Shown here: positions 21,684 through 34,667 of the stretch, one piece after another
Layout: every line of letters begins with the position of its first letter
How positions within the stretch are numbered: position 1 is the stretch's first letter
Assembly: GCA_014529385.2 (NCBI GenBank)
Contig: CM043962.1
Coordinates: forward strand, 130,585,074 to 130,649,073
Source: Adiantum capillus-veneris
Lineage: Eukaryota; Streptophyta; Polypodiopsida; Polypodiales; Pteridaceae
Direction of reading: 5' to 3'
Length of the DNA: 64,000 nucleotides
Notes under the pieces: generated by a model
What the model was told of the DNA's origin: nothing
Seen by the model: only the letters and a program-made list of their open reading frames with translations
Databases searched by the model: none
Translations under genes and position numbers: made by a program

Positions 21684-23010
21684 AGACATCATACACGTAT
21701 GATTTCTATGTGCTCAAATTGAGGTAAAACTTGTCTTGTGCATAGCCCATAGCTTGTACATCACAAATATATGCCTGGTTTGGGATTTGAATCAGGGTTG
21801 AGCTAAATTTTGGCTTATAGGCTCTATAGAGGTTTTGAAACCGGAAATTGGGTGTATTTGGATGATATGGGATTCAAATGGTTTGGCACTAAATGGACTC
21901 ATTGGCACATAGTCAAAACATGGGTTTGGTCAAAACCTCTGTTGGTGACCAATTTGGCACTGGAGACATCATACACGTATGATGTCTTTTATCAACAAAT
22001 GACTCTAGATTCATTGAGTATGATGTCTATAGCATATACAAAGTGTTTGTGGCTTTTGAATTGAAATTGAGATTGAATGTGGGTGTCAAAGGCTAAGAAA
22101 TGGTTTTGTGCGTCTTTTTTTGTACTTGGGCAAAAATAGGTCAAATGAGGTTCAAATGGGATGAAAACTGGTGGGAAGGCTTATGAGGATGTGATCAAGA
22201 TGTTGGTAACTCCAAAATCACAGAAGAAAGTCAATTTATGAAGAGTAGACATCATACACGTATGATGTTTACTGGGACTTTTTTGGTGCAAACTGGGTAA
22301 GTATCTTCCCAATGGTGTTTTAGACTCAAATGTTTTGAAAAACGATGTAGATTGTGAGAAAATCTTGACCAAATGTATCCAAACTTGGTGAGATCTCTTT
22401 TCATGAGGTGCACAACAGATCTAGATGCTCAATCTACTGACAACACTCTACTTTGATTGGTTTAGACATTATACACGTATAATGTCTAAAATGAGAAAAT
22501 GGGCTTTTAAGCATTTAACACTGTATTAGAGAGTTTGGGACTTTAGAGCCAATTTGAGAATCACCAATGTCTTGAAGATTTGGCCATATGGACAAATCTC
22601 AAATTGTTCTCAAAAGCCAAAGCCTTCCACAAGGTAGTACTTGAAAAGCTCTTGCGAGCCATGCTCTCAAAACTCTATCCAAGATTTGGCCATGTGGTCA
22701 AATCTTGAGCTTGTTTTGAAAGTGGAAATTGGGAGATTCCCAATCATCTATGTGATGTTATTTGGGTATGAATTATATGCCTTGAACATGCCATATGTGA
22801 GTTTTCTTTGGGTTTGGAGTCCATTTCCTATGAGTGAGGCCAAATCTTGCCAGGAGACTCTAACTGTGCATTTTTGCTCCATCTGGTGGCTTCAAATGAT
22901 CCAAATTGCATGCAACCTTGTGTATGAGATGTAATGAGCATTTGGGAAGACCTGGTATGGTCAAGAAGTGCAAAACCTGTATAAATGTGGCTGCCACACG
23001 TATGATGTCT
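21684..23010. repeat. Array of five near-perfect palindromes at about 280-bp spacing
   Basis: The core is AGACATCATAC, a 2-bp AC centre, then GTATGATGTCT. Copies start near 21684, 21964, 22247, 22464 and 22987 (the last has only the right arm intact). The gaps are 280, 283, 217 and 523 bp; removing the 245-bp MITE at 22516-22760 makes the last about 278. The fourth copy has a paired change (ACATT/AATGT) that keeps the arms complementary. The sequence between copies is only weakly similar. No gene is seen here; the array lies just upstream of the minus-strand coiled-coil relic. Confidence 0.85.
22516..22760. mobile_element. MITE-like element, diverged relative of 5755-6001
   Basis: Begins TAACACTGTATTA and ends TGTGATGTTA. 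The interior matches the 5755-6001 element in order (for example GACTTTAGAGCCAATTTG and CCATGCTCTCAAAACT). It interrupts the palindrome array between copies 4 and 5. It has no coding capacity. Confidence 0.72.
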
Positions 23011-24799
23011 AGAATGCAAAAATCACAATTTAATGCCTTAGGAGGATGTGTGCTAATGCAACAAGCCTATCTAGCTCCGGTTCAACCTTAAAACACGTGT
23101 GTTTATCATAAAAACTCCAAGCTTTGGAGACCACTTTTCATGGTGATTTTGAGATCATTCTACCAAGCTTGTAGTTGTAGTAGAGCATCTCCCCATGGCT
23201 CCGATGTAACCTTTGGATTTATGGATACCATTTTTGGTGATTTGTCGCTCAATTTGCATCTTTCTGTGAGGATAAGGTTGGAAAAGATTTCCTTTGAGGT
23301 TTAACCATAACTTTTGGCTATCGATAATTTGTCGATGATTCCTACGAAGTTTGGTGGCAGACGGACGCATCACTTGGCCATGAAGGCCAAATGATGCTTT
23401 GCGTGTCCAAAGCCTAACTCGTTGTTTTTGTCCGCTTTTTGATGATAGATCCATGAGGAGGTTACATGGGCTTGTAGATATACTTGAGAGATAACTCCTC
23501 ATGAAGTTTCGTGTGGCTTTGGTGATCTGTTCTCGATCAACTTCTGTAGTGTCCGGAGAGGTTGGATTTTTTCGATTGACCTAAACCCGCATTGGAGGTC
23601 AAAAAGGTGTTCTCCTAGGTTAGGGTTAACCCCCTATCAAGTCTTGTAGCTATCGGGTTAGTGGTTGACGTGTTACGGGCCCGTTTTGGTTTCTTTCTCA
23701 CAATGCCACATTGCCATTTTTTGGAGTTTTTTGTAACAAAGTGAGTATAGAACAAGAAGAGCATATGGTAACGAGTCCACCTCTCATGTTTGGTGCCGGT
23801 CGATATGTCGTGTGCATCGTACAAAGTCGCAAAAAGTTCGCGCGCTCTAGGTTTCGCAAGCTCTCTCCCACTTGTGAATAGTGAAATAGAGCTAATAAGT
23901 GGGCCCAAATTATCTTATATCGGGGTTTCCTGGACCACTTGTTACTAAACTAGACATGTGATCCTATCTTGTTGTGAAATGCACTTTAAACTCAGAAATT
24001 TCTTCATATGTACTCCGTTTTCTCTGTTTTTGGAAAATTGTCATTTCGTCCAAAAATTGGTCAAATCAAGCTTTTCGCAACTTTTTCATAATTGCACCCC
24101 GTCTTCACCATAAGCTGTCATTTACTTGCTGATCACTCCTATATTTTCTTTTGTCACTATGACGCCATTTCACCCTTTTTTTTCTTTAAAAAATTAACAA
24201 GAAATAAAGGAAAATAGCTAACTTGACTCAAAAAATATCCATAAACCAAAATAATTATAAAATAGCATAATAAATCACTATATACATCCATTTGTAGTAT
24301 TTTTGGCTGGATTGCTCCGTTTTCTCACTTTTTTAGCATGTAAACTGTAATTTTTACGTATGTACACACACCTAGAGGCTCATCTTTGGTGTGTGTCCTC
24401 TGTTTCCCTTTGCACCACATTAATTAAAGGCATATATACTCAAATTTACCAAAATTCTCACAATCAAACACAAAAAAACCCCAAAATCATGAAAAAAAAC
24501 ATCCCTTTTTACACTTGTAAGCCTCTCGAGTCCACATTGAGAATGCCTCCCACACCTTCCTAATTGGAGTCCTCCTAGACGATGGTGTATCTCCCTAGGG
24601 TATGCGTTGTGCATAGGAACCAACATTGTGCTAGTGTTGGACATGTAATGCAACCCTATATGCATACTCAAGAAATGCATGGAAAATTTGATGTTGTGCA
24701 TGAGGAGGTATAAGCACGATGCTTATTGGCATTCGATGTCGAGGTTTCCTGTGAAAGTATGATTGTTGTGAGAGAGGTGAAATAATAAGCTCTCCATTT
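23011..24799. other. Non-coding region, nothing firmly recognised
   Basis: Open frames up to 115 codons occur on the minus strand (23155-23502, 23615-23908) but resemble no known family and show no conserved motif. The stretch 24150-24350 is strongly AT-rich. Confidence 0.45.
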
Positions 24800-27450
24800 T
24801 GGCTGCTCTGTCTTTGATAGATATCAAAGCCCTTGGAACCATTGGGATGTGTGTCACCTCTGTAGTTATGGCTGGCCTTGATTTAGGTATCCAAATCAGA
24901 GTTTGGCAAACACTCTTAGGAATCCCAAAATGTGGTGTATACCCGGCTCAAACCGCTCGGGAGCACGTGATACTCTTACAGAGAGTCTTAGTGCTTGACT
25001 ATTGGACTCTGCTCTCTTTGGAGCAATAGTAGTATCTTGCACTTGAGGATTAGGTGCAACACTACACTGAATCGAGTTGGTTCGGAGGTTACATCCTCAA
25101 AACGAACGCATCTGTAATCAACTTCTTTAATGGGATTCTTGTGCATTTTCTATTCATCGAAAATCATGTGTGAGCTACAAACAACTTTGTTGGATTTTGG
25201 GTGCCAGAGACGATAGCCCATCTCTCCATTTGCACCATAGCCGGATAAAAATGCATTTGTGTGACATGGGATCTAACTAGCTTGCAATGAAGTTCTTTGG
25301 GCACATGTGCATATGCCTCACATACAAATACACGTAAATGCTCATAGCTTGGCATTTTCCCAGTCCATAATCCCTAGAATTTTGAAATTCAAAGGAGAAC
25401 TAGGTGACCTGTTGATGATGTGCACTGCTGTCAGAACAGCTTCCCCCCAAAGCTCTGTAGTAAGCTTGGTCATAGACATTGGTCATAGACATCATAGAGA
25501 TAACTCACTCTTGAATCGTGCGATTCATTATTTTAGCTATCCCATTTTTTGCAGGTGTGTATGGAGCAGTAAACTGCTGAGAATGCTTCTTCGATTGCAA
25601 AAATCCTTGAACTCTATGGAGATGTATTCTCCACCATTGTCTATGCAAAAAGCTTTGAGATTTTTTCTTGATTGGTTCTCAACCATGGTGAGGAATTTTT
25701 GGAACGTTGAAAAGACCTCTTCCTTACACTTAAGGAGATACACCCACACCTTTCTGGTAGAATCATCTATGAACGTGAGAAAGTAGTTTGCCCCCCCTAG
25801 AGTTTTATGTGGCATTGGACCACATAAATCACTGTGCACCAAGTCTAGGGGTTCACCTAGTTTCTTGTTTAATGGCAAAGATGTCAATCTAGTCTGCTTG
25901 CCGTATAGACAATGCTCACACATGGAAAGTCCGTGTAATCTAATACAAGTAAGTAGCCAAAATGGTAAAGTGTTTTCATTCCTTTTTGGATAATATGCCC
26001 TAGCCGACTATGCCACAACTCAGTAGAGATGACAACTCGGCAACATAGATAGAGTGTGCATCGACACTCAAAACAAACATAGAGTACAAGGATCCATTTT
26101 TACGACCTTTCATCATGATAAGGTTGTTCTTGCGGATCATCCAAGAACGATTACCAAAAACTGTAGTGTAGCCAAGATAATCCAATTGCCCTATAGAAAG
26201 AAAGATCTTCGTAAGCTTGGGCACATGTCTGACATTCTGCAACACAAAAGTAGTGCCAATATGCATCTAAAGTTTCACATCACCAATGCCAGTAATGTCA
26301 AGCTCATAGGAATCACCAAGCTTGACTATAACATGCATGGATACATAAGAGGAGAACCACTCTCTATGCGGTATGACATGAAAACTTGCACCAGAATCAA
26401 GAATCCAATTCTGTGCATAACCTTCATCCTGTGCAACAAAAGCATCTCGAGTAAGATTTGAAGTGAAAATGAGAACATTTGAGGGATCTGTTGTCACCTC
26501 TGCATGAATCTCTATTGTCATAATGATCATCACTGGAGGAGGAGAATCCTCTACTACAGTGGTAGGTATGGGAGACTCAACCACATTGAGCTCCTCAATC
26601 TTTACCGTACTTTTGCCTTTACCAAAATTATCATTTTGCATGTCTTTATGATCTCTTAGGAAACTACGACGATCCTTTTTGTAATGGCCCTTCTTATTGC
26701 AATAGTAACACTCGACATTTATGGCACTGCGGTCTCTACTTGAGTTCTTGTGTCTTCTAGGACTCCAAGGATGTCGCTCTCTACTTTTGCTTTTGTATTT
26801 GTTCCTGTCATGGCCTCTTGGCTTTGTTGAACCACCAGCCATATTTGCATCTCCATGACTAGAACCGTTGAGAGATTTATGTCAAATCTCCTCGGTGAGC
26901 AACACATATGTGATAGAATTGAACACTAACTTGCCATTTGGAGCCAAATTGCTAATGGTTGTGCAAAAGATATCCCATGAACTTGGTGGAGAGCATAGCA
27001 AGAATATAGACTTGAGTTCGTCGTCAAACTCCTTAAAGCCCTGAGATGTCAGCTGAGTGAACAAGGATTTGAACTCCTTTAAGTGACTAGAAATTGTGCT
27101 ACCTTCTTTTATGTTGAGATTCATAAGCTTCTTCATAAGAAATTTTTGTTTGATGCACTTTTGTTCTCCCATGCTAAGCATAAGCTATCCCAAAGTTCCT
27201 TGGTTGCTATCTTCCCTATGATAGTGAAGAACACTTACGCAGCTAGATGTAGACGTATCGTAGCCATGGCTTTCGCATCCAAAAGCTCCCACTGAGCTTA
27301 CATATATTCATCATCCTCTGTGCGCTCTTTTAACGGATTTGAGAGGCCTTTGTTTATCAAAACATCTTTCATACACTCTTTCCACATGGTGAGGTTGCTG
27401 CCATCAAGCTTGCAAATGAAATACTCCTCCTTTTCTGAAGAAGAAGCCAT
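24800..27450 (-). pseudogene. Second decayed copia gag-protease-integrase relic
   Basis: Minus-strand gag begins at 27450 (MASSSEKEEYFICKLDGSN), with stops near 27300 and 27240. Gag continues at 27181 (KQKFLMKKLMNLNIKEGST). The zinc knuckle is CYYCNKKGHYKKD near 26700, with the last Cys replaced. Protease is WILDSGASFHVIPHREW near 26410. The integrase region follows: CEHCLYGKQTRL near 25920, LVHSDLCGPM near 25840, FIDDSTRKVWVYLLK near 25760, CIDNGGEY near 25660. The integrase C-terminal region continues brokenly to about 24820. No RT or RNase H is found, so the 3' half is lost. Confidence 0.85.
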
Positions 27451-29073
<1,623 letters not shown>

Positions 29074-29580
29074 TAACACCACCATACATCGACTTCCAAG
29101 TCTCTGCTCGGTACCTCAAGTTTCCCACTCTCCAAGCCTTTCTGGCTCTCAAGCTTGGTTGCTCCATTTGCCTGCTTTTGTGCAAGGCCTGCTGCTGACA
29201 AACCTGTCAACAGTCCCAATTTGCTTTGATTGCTAGAATTCTCATAGTCATATGTGAGTTCTTCTTGAAATGCTCAATTTGCTTGCAAAATCCTCTACTT
29301 TGCTTAATTGCATAACGCCCAATTGGCTAGTGCTACAACAATGGGTTCATTGCTCGATGCCTTGTGACTTGCTGCTATCACACCAAGCTCTGTAGAGATT
29401 CGTGATATCTTACTTGATGATCTTGCTAACTTTGCTTGTTTCTACTTGTCGACTCTTTTGCTTGTTGCCCAATTTGCATCCAAAAGCCCCTTTATGTTCG
29501 ATTTGCTTCCACACATGAGCTCCCTGCTCGGATTTGTTGTTTGTTGGAGCTCACTAAGATGCCTTGCTCGGTCCTATTTT

Positions 29581-29603
29581 GTGTGTGTGTGTGTGTGTGT
29601 GTG
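29581..29603. repeat. (GT)n microsatellite
   Basis: Short uninterrupted GT run within otherwise unrecognised sequence. Confidence 0.9.
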
Positions 29604-29898
29604 ACCATCACACACCCAAGCTGACTGTACACTCGAGCTCAAAAAACTATGTTCCCTGTTTTGATTCTCTACCTTCGATCTCAAGCTCCCAGATCTACTG
29701 CACAGAGATCTCCATTTCTGTTGAGATTTCTTCAAGCCTCTCAAGATGCCCTCTTCTCTGAGAGGGGATGTACATGTGGGTATGTTGAGTTCTGAGATCT
29801 CGTTGATCTCCTTTGGGTTCTCACCGTCGTAGAAGGTCCATCCGACAACATTGAGCCCTTTGTCTCTCCTACGGTCCCGTGCACGTTTCACCGCTGTA

Positions 29899-29910
29899 GC
29901 TTTGATACCA
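29899..29910 (-). other. Candidate tRNA-Met primer binding site
   Basis: Minus-strand TGGTATCAAAGC follows the candidate LTR after three bases. It differs from the standard copia site by one base (A for G at position 9). Confidence 0.6.
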
Positions 29911-29913
29911 ATT

Positions 29914-30118
29914 GATGGGGGCATTATGCGCGTGTACGGAGTGTGTGCAAGAGAGGGAAGGAGAAGGGGGGTGAAGCACGAAGCTACATAGCAGGGAGTT
30001 GGGTTAATGGAGAGGAAAGTGAGAGAGTAATCAACTCTCTCACTTTCTCTCCCTATATTCATTAGGTAGAAAGTGAGTAAGGGTGGTTTCCCACGGCCAC
30101 ATGGGATGCACCCCAACA
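29914..30118 (-). repeat. Candidate short (205-bp) LTR inserted in a LINE
   Basis: On the minus strand it begins TGTTGGGGTGC and ends GCCCCCATCA, so its ends are near-inverted (TGTTGGGG/TGATGGGG). A primer binding site lies just inside. It contains a TATAGG-like stretch near 30055. To its right the LINE RT frame resumes at 30119. No second copy is visible, so it may be the 5' LTR of the decayed copia at 24800-27450 or of a separate element. Confidence 0.55.
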
Positions 30119-32030
30119 GATACTTCCTTCCGCCATTCTCCCTTTGACCAGGCAGTTGAGGCCATCTGCACTGATAGCAAATAGAAGAGGGGCCAAGGGG
30201 CAACCCTGTCTAATGGACCTATTGAGCTAAAAATATTCAGAAAGAGCTCCATTAAGAGAGACTCTAGCTCTAGCATGCCCAAACAAAGTGGTTACAAATT
30301 GGATCGACCCCTTACCAAAGCCCATATTTTCCAGGCTAAGTAGAATAAAGGACCATTAGAGGCGGTCATAAGCTTTGTCAAAATCAAATTTTATGAACAC
30401 ATAATTGATTCCCAAGTCTTCAGCATGCTCAATTCCTTCCCAAAGAGCTATGATCGCCTCGATGATCCTCCTTCCTTTGATCAAGCCTTTCTGTTCTATA
30501 CAAATCCATTTCATTAGAATGGGCGTGATCCGAAGAGCAACCACTTTGGCAAAGATCTTGTAGCAGGTGTTGAGCATATTGAGAGGTCTCCAATTAGAAA
30601 ATTTTTCCTTGGCACCCTTCTTATGTAGAAGTTTGATGATCCCCATGTTGATAGAAAAAGGGAGTGCCTGGAATCGAAGTGCTTCCTCCCAAACTTTCAA
30701 GAGACAGGGGACAAGGGTACCTTTAAATACTTGAAGAATTCAGCAGGCAGGACATCTATACCAGAAGATTCGTTGGGAGCCACTGACTCAATTGCAGCCT
30801 TAATTTTGGAAACAGAAAAAGGGAGATTAGCTCAAAGTTGGCTTTTTCAAGGACCACCTTCTGCCTGTATTTCCAAATTTCATCTCTAGCTTGTAACACT
30901 TGGGGGGAGATCGATTCCTTGGGATTGAACACGTTTTTGAAGTGGGCCCGAGTGAACTCAAGATTTTTAGTTTCATGTTGAATAGAGGCATCGGATGCCA
31001 TAAACAGCGAGGAGGATTTGCGCATTTTCTTTTTCCTAAGGATCTTAAACATTTGCTGAGAAGGCTTGTCAATTTTACCTACCCACCACTCCCTAAAGAA
31101 GATAGAGGCATGCTTAGTGGCTATGTCTTCTTCATTTTTAAGTTTACCTCATAGTTCAGTTATAGAGGCCTGAGTAGCCTCACATTGAGGATCAATTTCA
31201 AGGAGGATGAGGGAGTTGTAGATGCAATCCCTTTGATTCCGACATATCAGCAAGATTTCCTTGTGAAATTTTGACAGAAAACTCTGAGTTTCCTTGATGG
31301 AAGACCAAGCTACCGCAGGACTCACTGATCTAGCATAGTGTTCTTTCCAATAGGGAGGTGAAACAGGGAAGGGTCAGTGTGGAATCACTGGTTCCTACTA
31401 TTATTTGCCTTCTGGTCGGTGATTGTGGTCATTGGGTAGTGGTCCGACATACATGAGTTATAGTTAATCCTGCATTTTATTTTGTTGAAGGAATTAGCCA
31501 ACGAAAGAGATACCTAGCAACGGTCCAGTCTAGCTTTTCTTGCCAACCTCCCTCTAGAGTAGTTCTTCCATGAAAAAACTCCTGTTTCACCACTATCCCG
31601 CAGCTCTAGGTTGTCCTTCATCCTGTCCCATGTCGTCTTCCCTCCTCCATTGATGACTATTCCTTTGCCTAGAAACCTGTCATGCGAGTCTTCGACCATG
31701 TTGAACTCACCGACTAAGATGATGTCATGGCTAGGAACGGGGCAAAGATGGGGACTGCTACCCAATGCTGCCCCACCAGAATGCAAGGATTCTAAGAGAG
31801 TCACCTAGTAGGGATGCCTATCACTGTGTCACCCAACCCCCTTGAACGGGAGGAGGCATACCATCTAGAGTTGTTGACACTTCCTTCAGATACCTATCCA
31901 GATCATCTCCATTGACCTTGATCTCCTGCAACAAGATGATGTTGACCGGATTGTCAACCACCCATGCTTTGATTTTGCAAGACTTGCTGGGGTCGGTCAA
32001 ACCCTTTATGTTCCAATTAAGGATTTTCAT
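30119..32030 (-). pseudogene. L1-type LINE ORF2 relic (endonuclease and N-terminal reverse transcriptase)
   Basis: The frame starts MKILNWNIKGLTDPSKSCKI at 32030, the usual start of plant L1 endonuclease; LLQEIK follows with Ile where Thr is usual. GEFN near 31710 replaces the catalytic GDFN. FSWKNYS and ARLDRC lie near 31540, and SDHYPM near 31460. RT motifs follow: GIIKLLHKKGAKEKFSNWRP near 30640, LIKGRRIIEAIIA near 30480, FIKFDFDKAYDRL near 30390, and in another frame SIRQGCPLAPLLFA near 30210. The frame is broken several times. The RT catalytic core (FADD) and everything beyond are absent, because the copia-type LTR begins at 30118. Confidence 0.88.
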
Positions 32031-32149
32031 TTATGCACCTTTTTGTCCTTTTTGGCTTTTCCAGCCGAGGACTTGGTCGACTTCTACAAGGCTTGATCAT
32101 GGGCCCTTTTGTTGTCTTTCTGAATGTCCATCGTTGCATCAGGGGGGGG

Positions 32150-33490
32150 GACTAAGGGGGGACATTCTCTTTCTTGGCAATATCTGGTAGAGCGGATGCC
32201 AGGTTCAGATCAATGATCATGTCAGTATCCATTTTGTTGACATGTGTTTCTAGTTCAGTGGGTAGCAATTCTTTTGCATCTGATTTGGATAATTTTGACT
32301 CTTGAAAGTCGGTCTCCTCGAAGCCAGTGAAGGGAGTAAGCACAGCGAATCAATTTGGTGCCAGTTCTTGCCTTTGTCCTTCTGTTTATCCCTTCCCTTG
32401 TCATTATTCTATGAGGTTGCTTTACCTCTAGTGTGGGTTACCATAGTGAAGCCCGCATATTCTCCTTCTTTGCCTTGTTTTTCTTTATCTGCCGTCAACT
32501 CCTGAGGGGTCGGGGGGGGGGGGGGGGGGGGGGGGGTTTAATCGGACTGTTTCTCACAATGTGAGATCTGGCTCCACAATGGAAGCAAGTATTAGGAAGA
32601 TACTTGTAGAGTATCTCCTGTTTGAAAAGTTCACCATCATCAGTGAAGATGTTGATAAGGGTGGGGAGGTCAACAGAAATGTCCATTTCTATAAGGACCT
32701 GAGGATGCCAGGATGGGATGTAATTGGTCTTTTGCCTCCCCCCTAGAACTTTACCCAGAGGAGAACCTATTTTGACCAGATGAGAGTGATAGTGCATCAG
32801 GAGGTTAGGGAACTCAACCCACACAGAATAGTTCACTAAGGCAGAGCGGTCAGGATTGAAATCCTTGTTCCAGTGGAACAGACTAAAGGGAGAGGACCTT
32901 ATTATGCCATGACTAAGGACAGAGAACGCCATCTCTCCTATCATGAAAACAAATAGGTAATGCCCTTTGGGTAGAGCCTGAATAGTTTCTACCTCGGCAG
33001 CGAGGATACCCCATTGATTTCTAATCTAGCTTCTGAGGATGTCGACAGGCGGGTGAGGTCCAGCTAACAAACCGATTAGGGCATGTTCTTCCAGATCCTT
33101 CTGCTTTTTCCTAATTTGAGAAGCAAAGAGTGTGACATGGGGCTTACCTTGGAGACTTGACGCAGGGCCTCTTGCAATAGGTCCAAGGCTTTCTTCCTCA
33201 AGAATGTCCTCGGGCAGTATATCTTTTTGCTTGTGGGAGCCTGAGAGATGAGCTTCGCCACACTCTTCTACTGCTATCTTGAGATGAAGGGACGACGCAG
33301 GAGTTCCATCTCTTCCTTCGATGATGGTAGCTTTGAGCCTCTACGCCAGACCTTGGGGGAGCGCTTGCAGCACTTCTTGGAACAAAGAAAGTTTAAGGGA
33401 TTCGCTTGCGCAGGGAGAGTTTGAGAGGACGAGGGTTTGGTGAGGGAGTAAATTCGTGGGGTGCCATGCATTAGGGGACAGGTGTGCACC
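32150..33490 (-). pseudogene. L1-type LINE ORF1 relic (DUF4283-like with CCHC knuckle)
   Basis: The best-preserved part, 32495-32944, has a DUF4283-like core (SPFSLFHWNKDFNPD, VNYSVWVEFPNLLMHYH). The zinc knuckle CFHCGARSHIVRN lies near 32570 (final Cys lost). The upstream pieces at 33076-33492 are lysine-rich, as expected for an ORF1 N-terminus, and the downstream piece at 32152-32343 is the acidic tail. The pieces are in different frames. A run of 25 G (32512-32536) just after the knuckle encodes poly-proline and shifts the frame. It lies directly upstream of ORF2, giving the standard L1 order. Confidence 0.72.
32512..32536. repeat. Homopolymer run of 25 G
   Basis: An expanded G tract inside the LINE ORF1 relic; the exact length may be unreliable in the assembly. 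Confidence 0.9.
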
Positions 33491-33571
33491 AAAACATGTG
33501 GACTTCAAGACAACATGTCGCCCACCTTTCTTTTGTAAGCACCAGAACATGTGGACTTCAAGACAATTGGT
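33487..33571. repeat. Short tandem duplication, about 54-bp period
   Basis: GCACCA(A/G)AACATGTGG followed by ACTTCAAGACAA occurs twice (about 33486 and 33539). It lies at the outer edge of the LINE ORF1 relic and may mark its 5' boundary. Confidence 0.7.
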
Positions 33572-33699
33572 TGAGAGAGAGAGAGAGCTTCCAGGCAATC
33601 CTGGTGGTTATTCAGAGGATCCCCTGGAAGGATTCTTCTCCTGTTTCTTTTCCAAAATGTGTAAGACATACTCATGGACTAGCCATAATTGCGCGTACT

Positions 33700-34475
33700 A
33701 GTGCTAAAGCAGTGTATTTTTTTGAAAAGAAACTCGCAACTCACTCTTTGCCATGCTTGTAATGAGAAATACAAACTATCATGTAATTCACAAGAACTAT
33801 CTTTTCTTGACATGAAACCAACTAAAGCTTATCTAGCCTTCATGTGAATTTATGGTGGATGAAAAGAAAGCCTACTTTGCTTTTCACGTGTAGAGAGGAA
33901 CAACGTTCACCCTCAATTGCAGTTATTCTCTCATCTCAAAGAGAGAAAATGAAGAAGGGAATTGTGTGTCCAGCAATGCATAAGATGACGCATGTCTGAA
34001 TCTCTTGTTTGAACCACATGTAGAACGTTGTTCACATCTTGTGTTATATATAGTCGATTCAAACAATTTCCTTGTAATGTTTGAATTATCTCACGTCGTC
34101 GTTACTTCATTAGCGTGGTGGGCATTTCCCAGTCCTTGGCCCGTCAAAATAGCCCACGTGGCTCCAGCGAAGCGCTCATAAGCTCTAAAAAAAACGCATG
34201 CGCATCACTCAAAAGCTATTAAAAAATGGCGTCGTCAGAAGCTACCACAACAAGCCAGCGCTCATAAGCTCTAAGTAAAATCAGAAGCTACCAAGTGAAT
34301 AAATTAAAAACAGCATTCTGCGTTGCTCTCACAAGCAATTCGATCTTCTCCACAAGCAGTTCACACGAAGTAAGCAATTCGCGGGAGCAGTTCGTTCTTC
34401 TCCACAAGCAGTACGTAGGTTCCAGAAGTAATCAGCTTCGAGATTTGTCTACAGGTTTGTCTCTGGCCACTGTAT
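33700..34475. other. Non-coding spacer with an 18-bp direct repeat
   Basis: AGCGCTCATAAGCTCTAA occurs at about 34171 and 34257. No gene is recognised; open frames are short. Confidence 0.5.
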
Positions 34476-34476
34476 G

Positions 34477-34512
<36 letters not shown>

Positions 34513-34514
34513 GG
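34476..34514. repeat. (GA)n followed by a G tract
   Basis: A GA run passes into a run of 12 or so G before GCTATGAAGC. Confidence 0.9.
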
Positions 34515-34524
34515 CTATGAAGCT

Positions 34525-34667
34525 AGTAGCATCTTTTGACGCTCCTCCTTTCAACCAAAGCCATCATCGTAGCACGTTAAAATTGCCACACACACAGTAG
34601 CATCTTTTGATGCTCCTCCTTTCAACCAAAGCCATCATCGCAGCACGTTAAAATTTCCGCACACACA
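34525..34667. repeat. 71-bp tandem duplication
   Basis: AGTAGCATCTTTTGA(C/T)GCTC to CGTTAAAATT and CACACACA occurs twice in a row with about five differences. No coding function is seen. Confidence 0.92.

Noticed and set aside
21684-23010. CRISPR array
   Set aside because: The repeats are palindromes 217-523 bp apart, far larger than CRISPR spacing, and the genome is a plant nucleus.
23155-23908. Two minus-strand ORFs of 115 and 97 aa as genes
   Set aside because: No motif, no homologous look and no regulatory context; chance ORFs are expected at this length.
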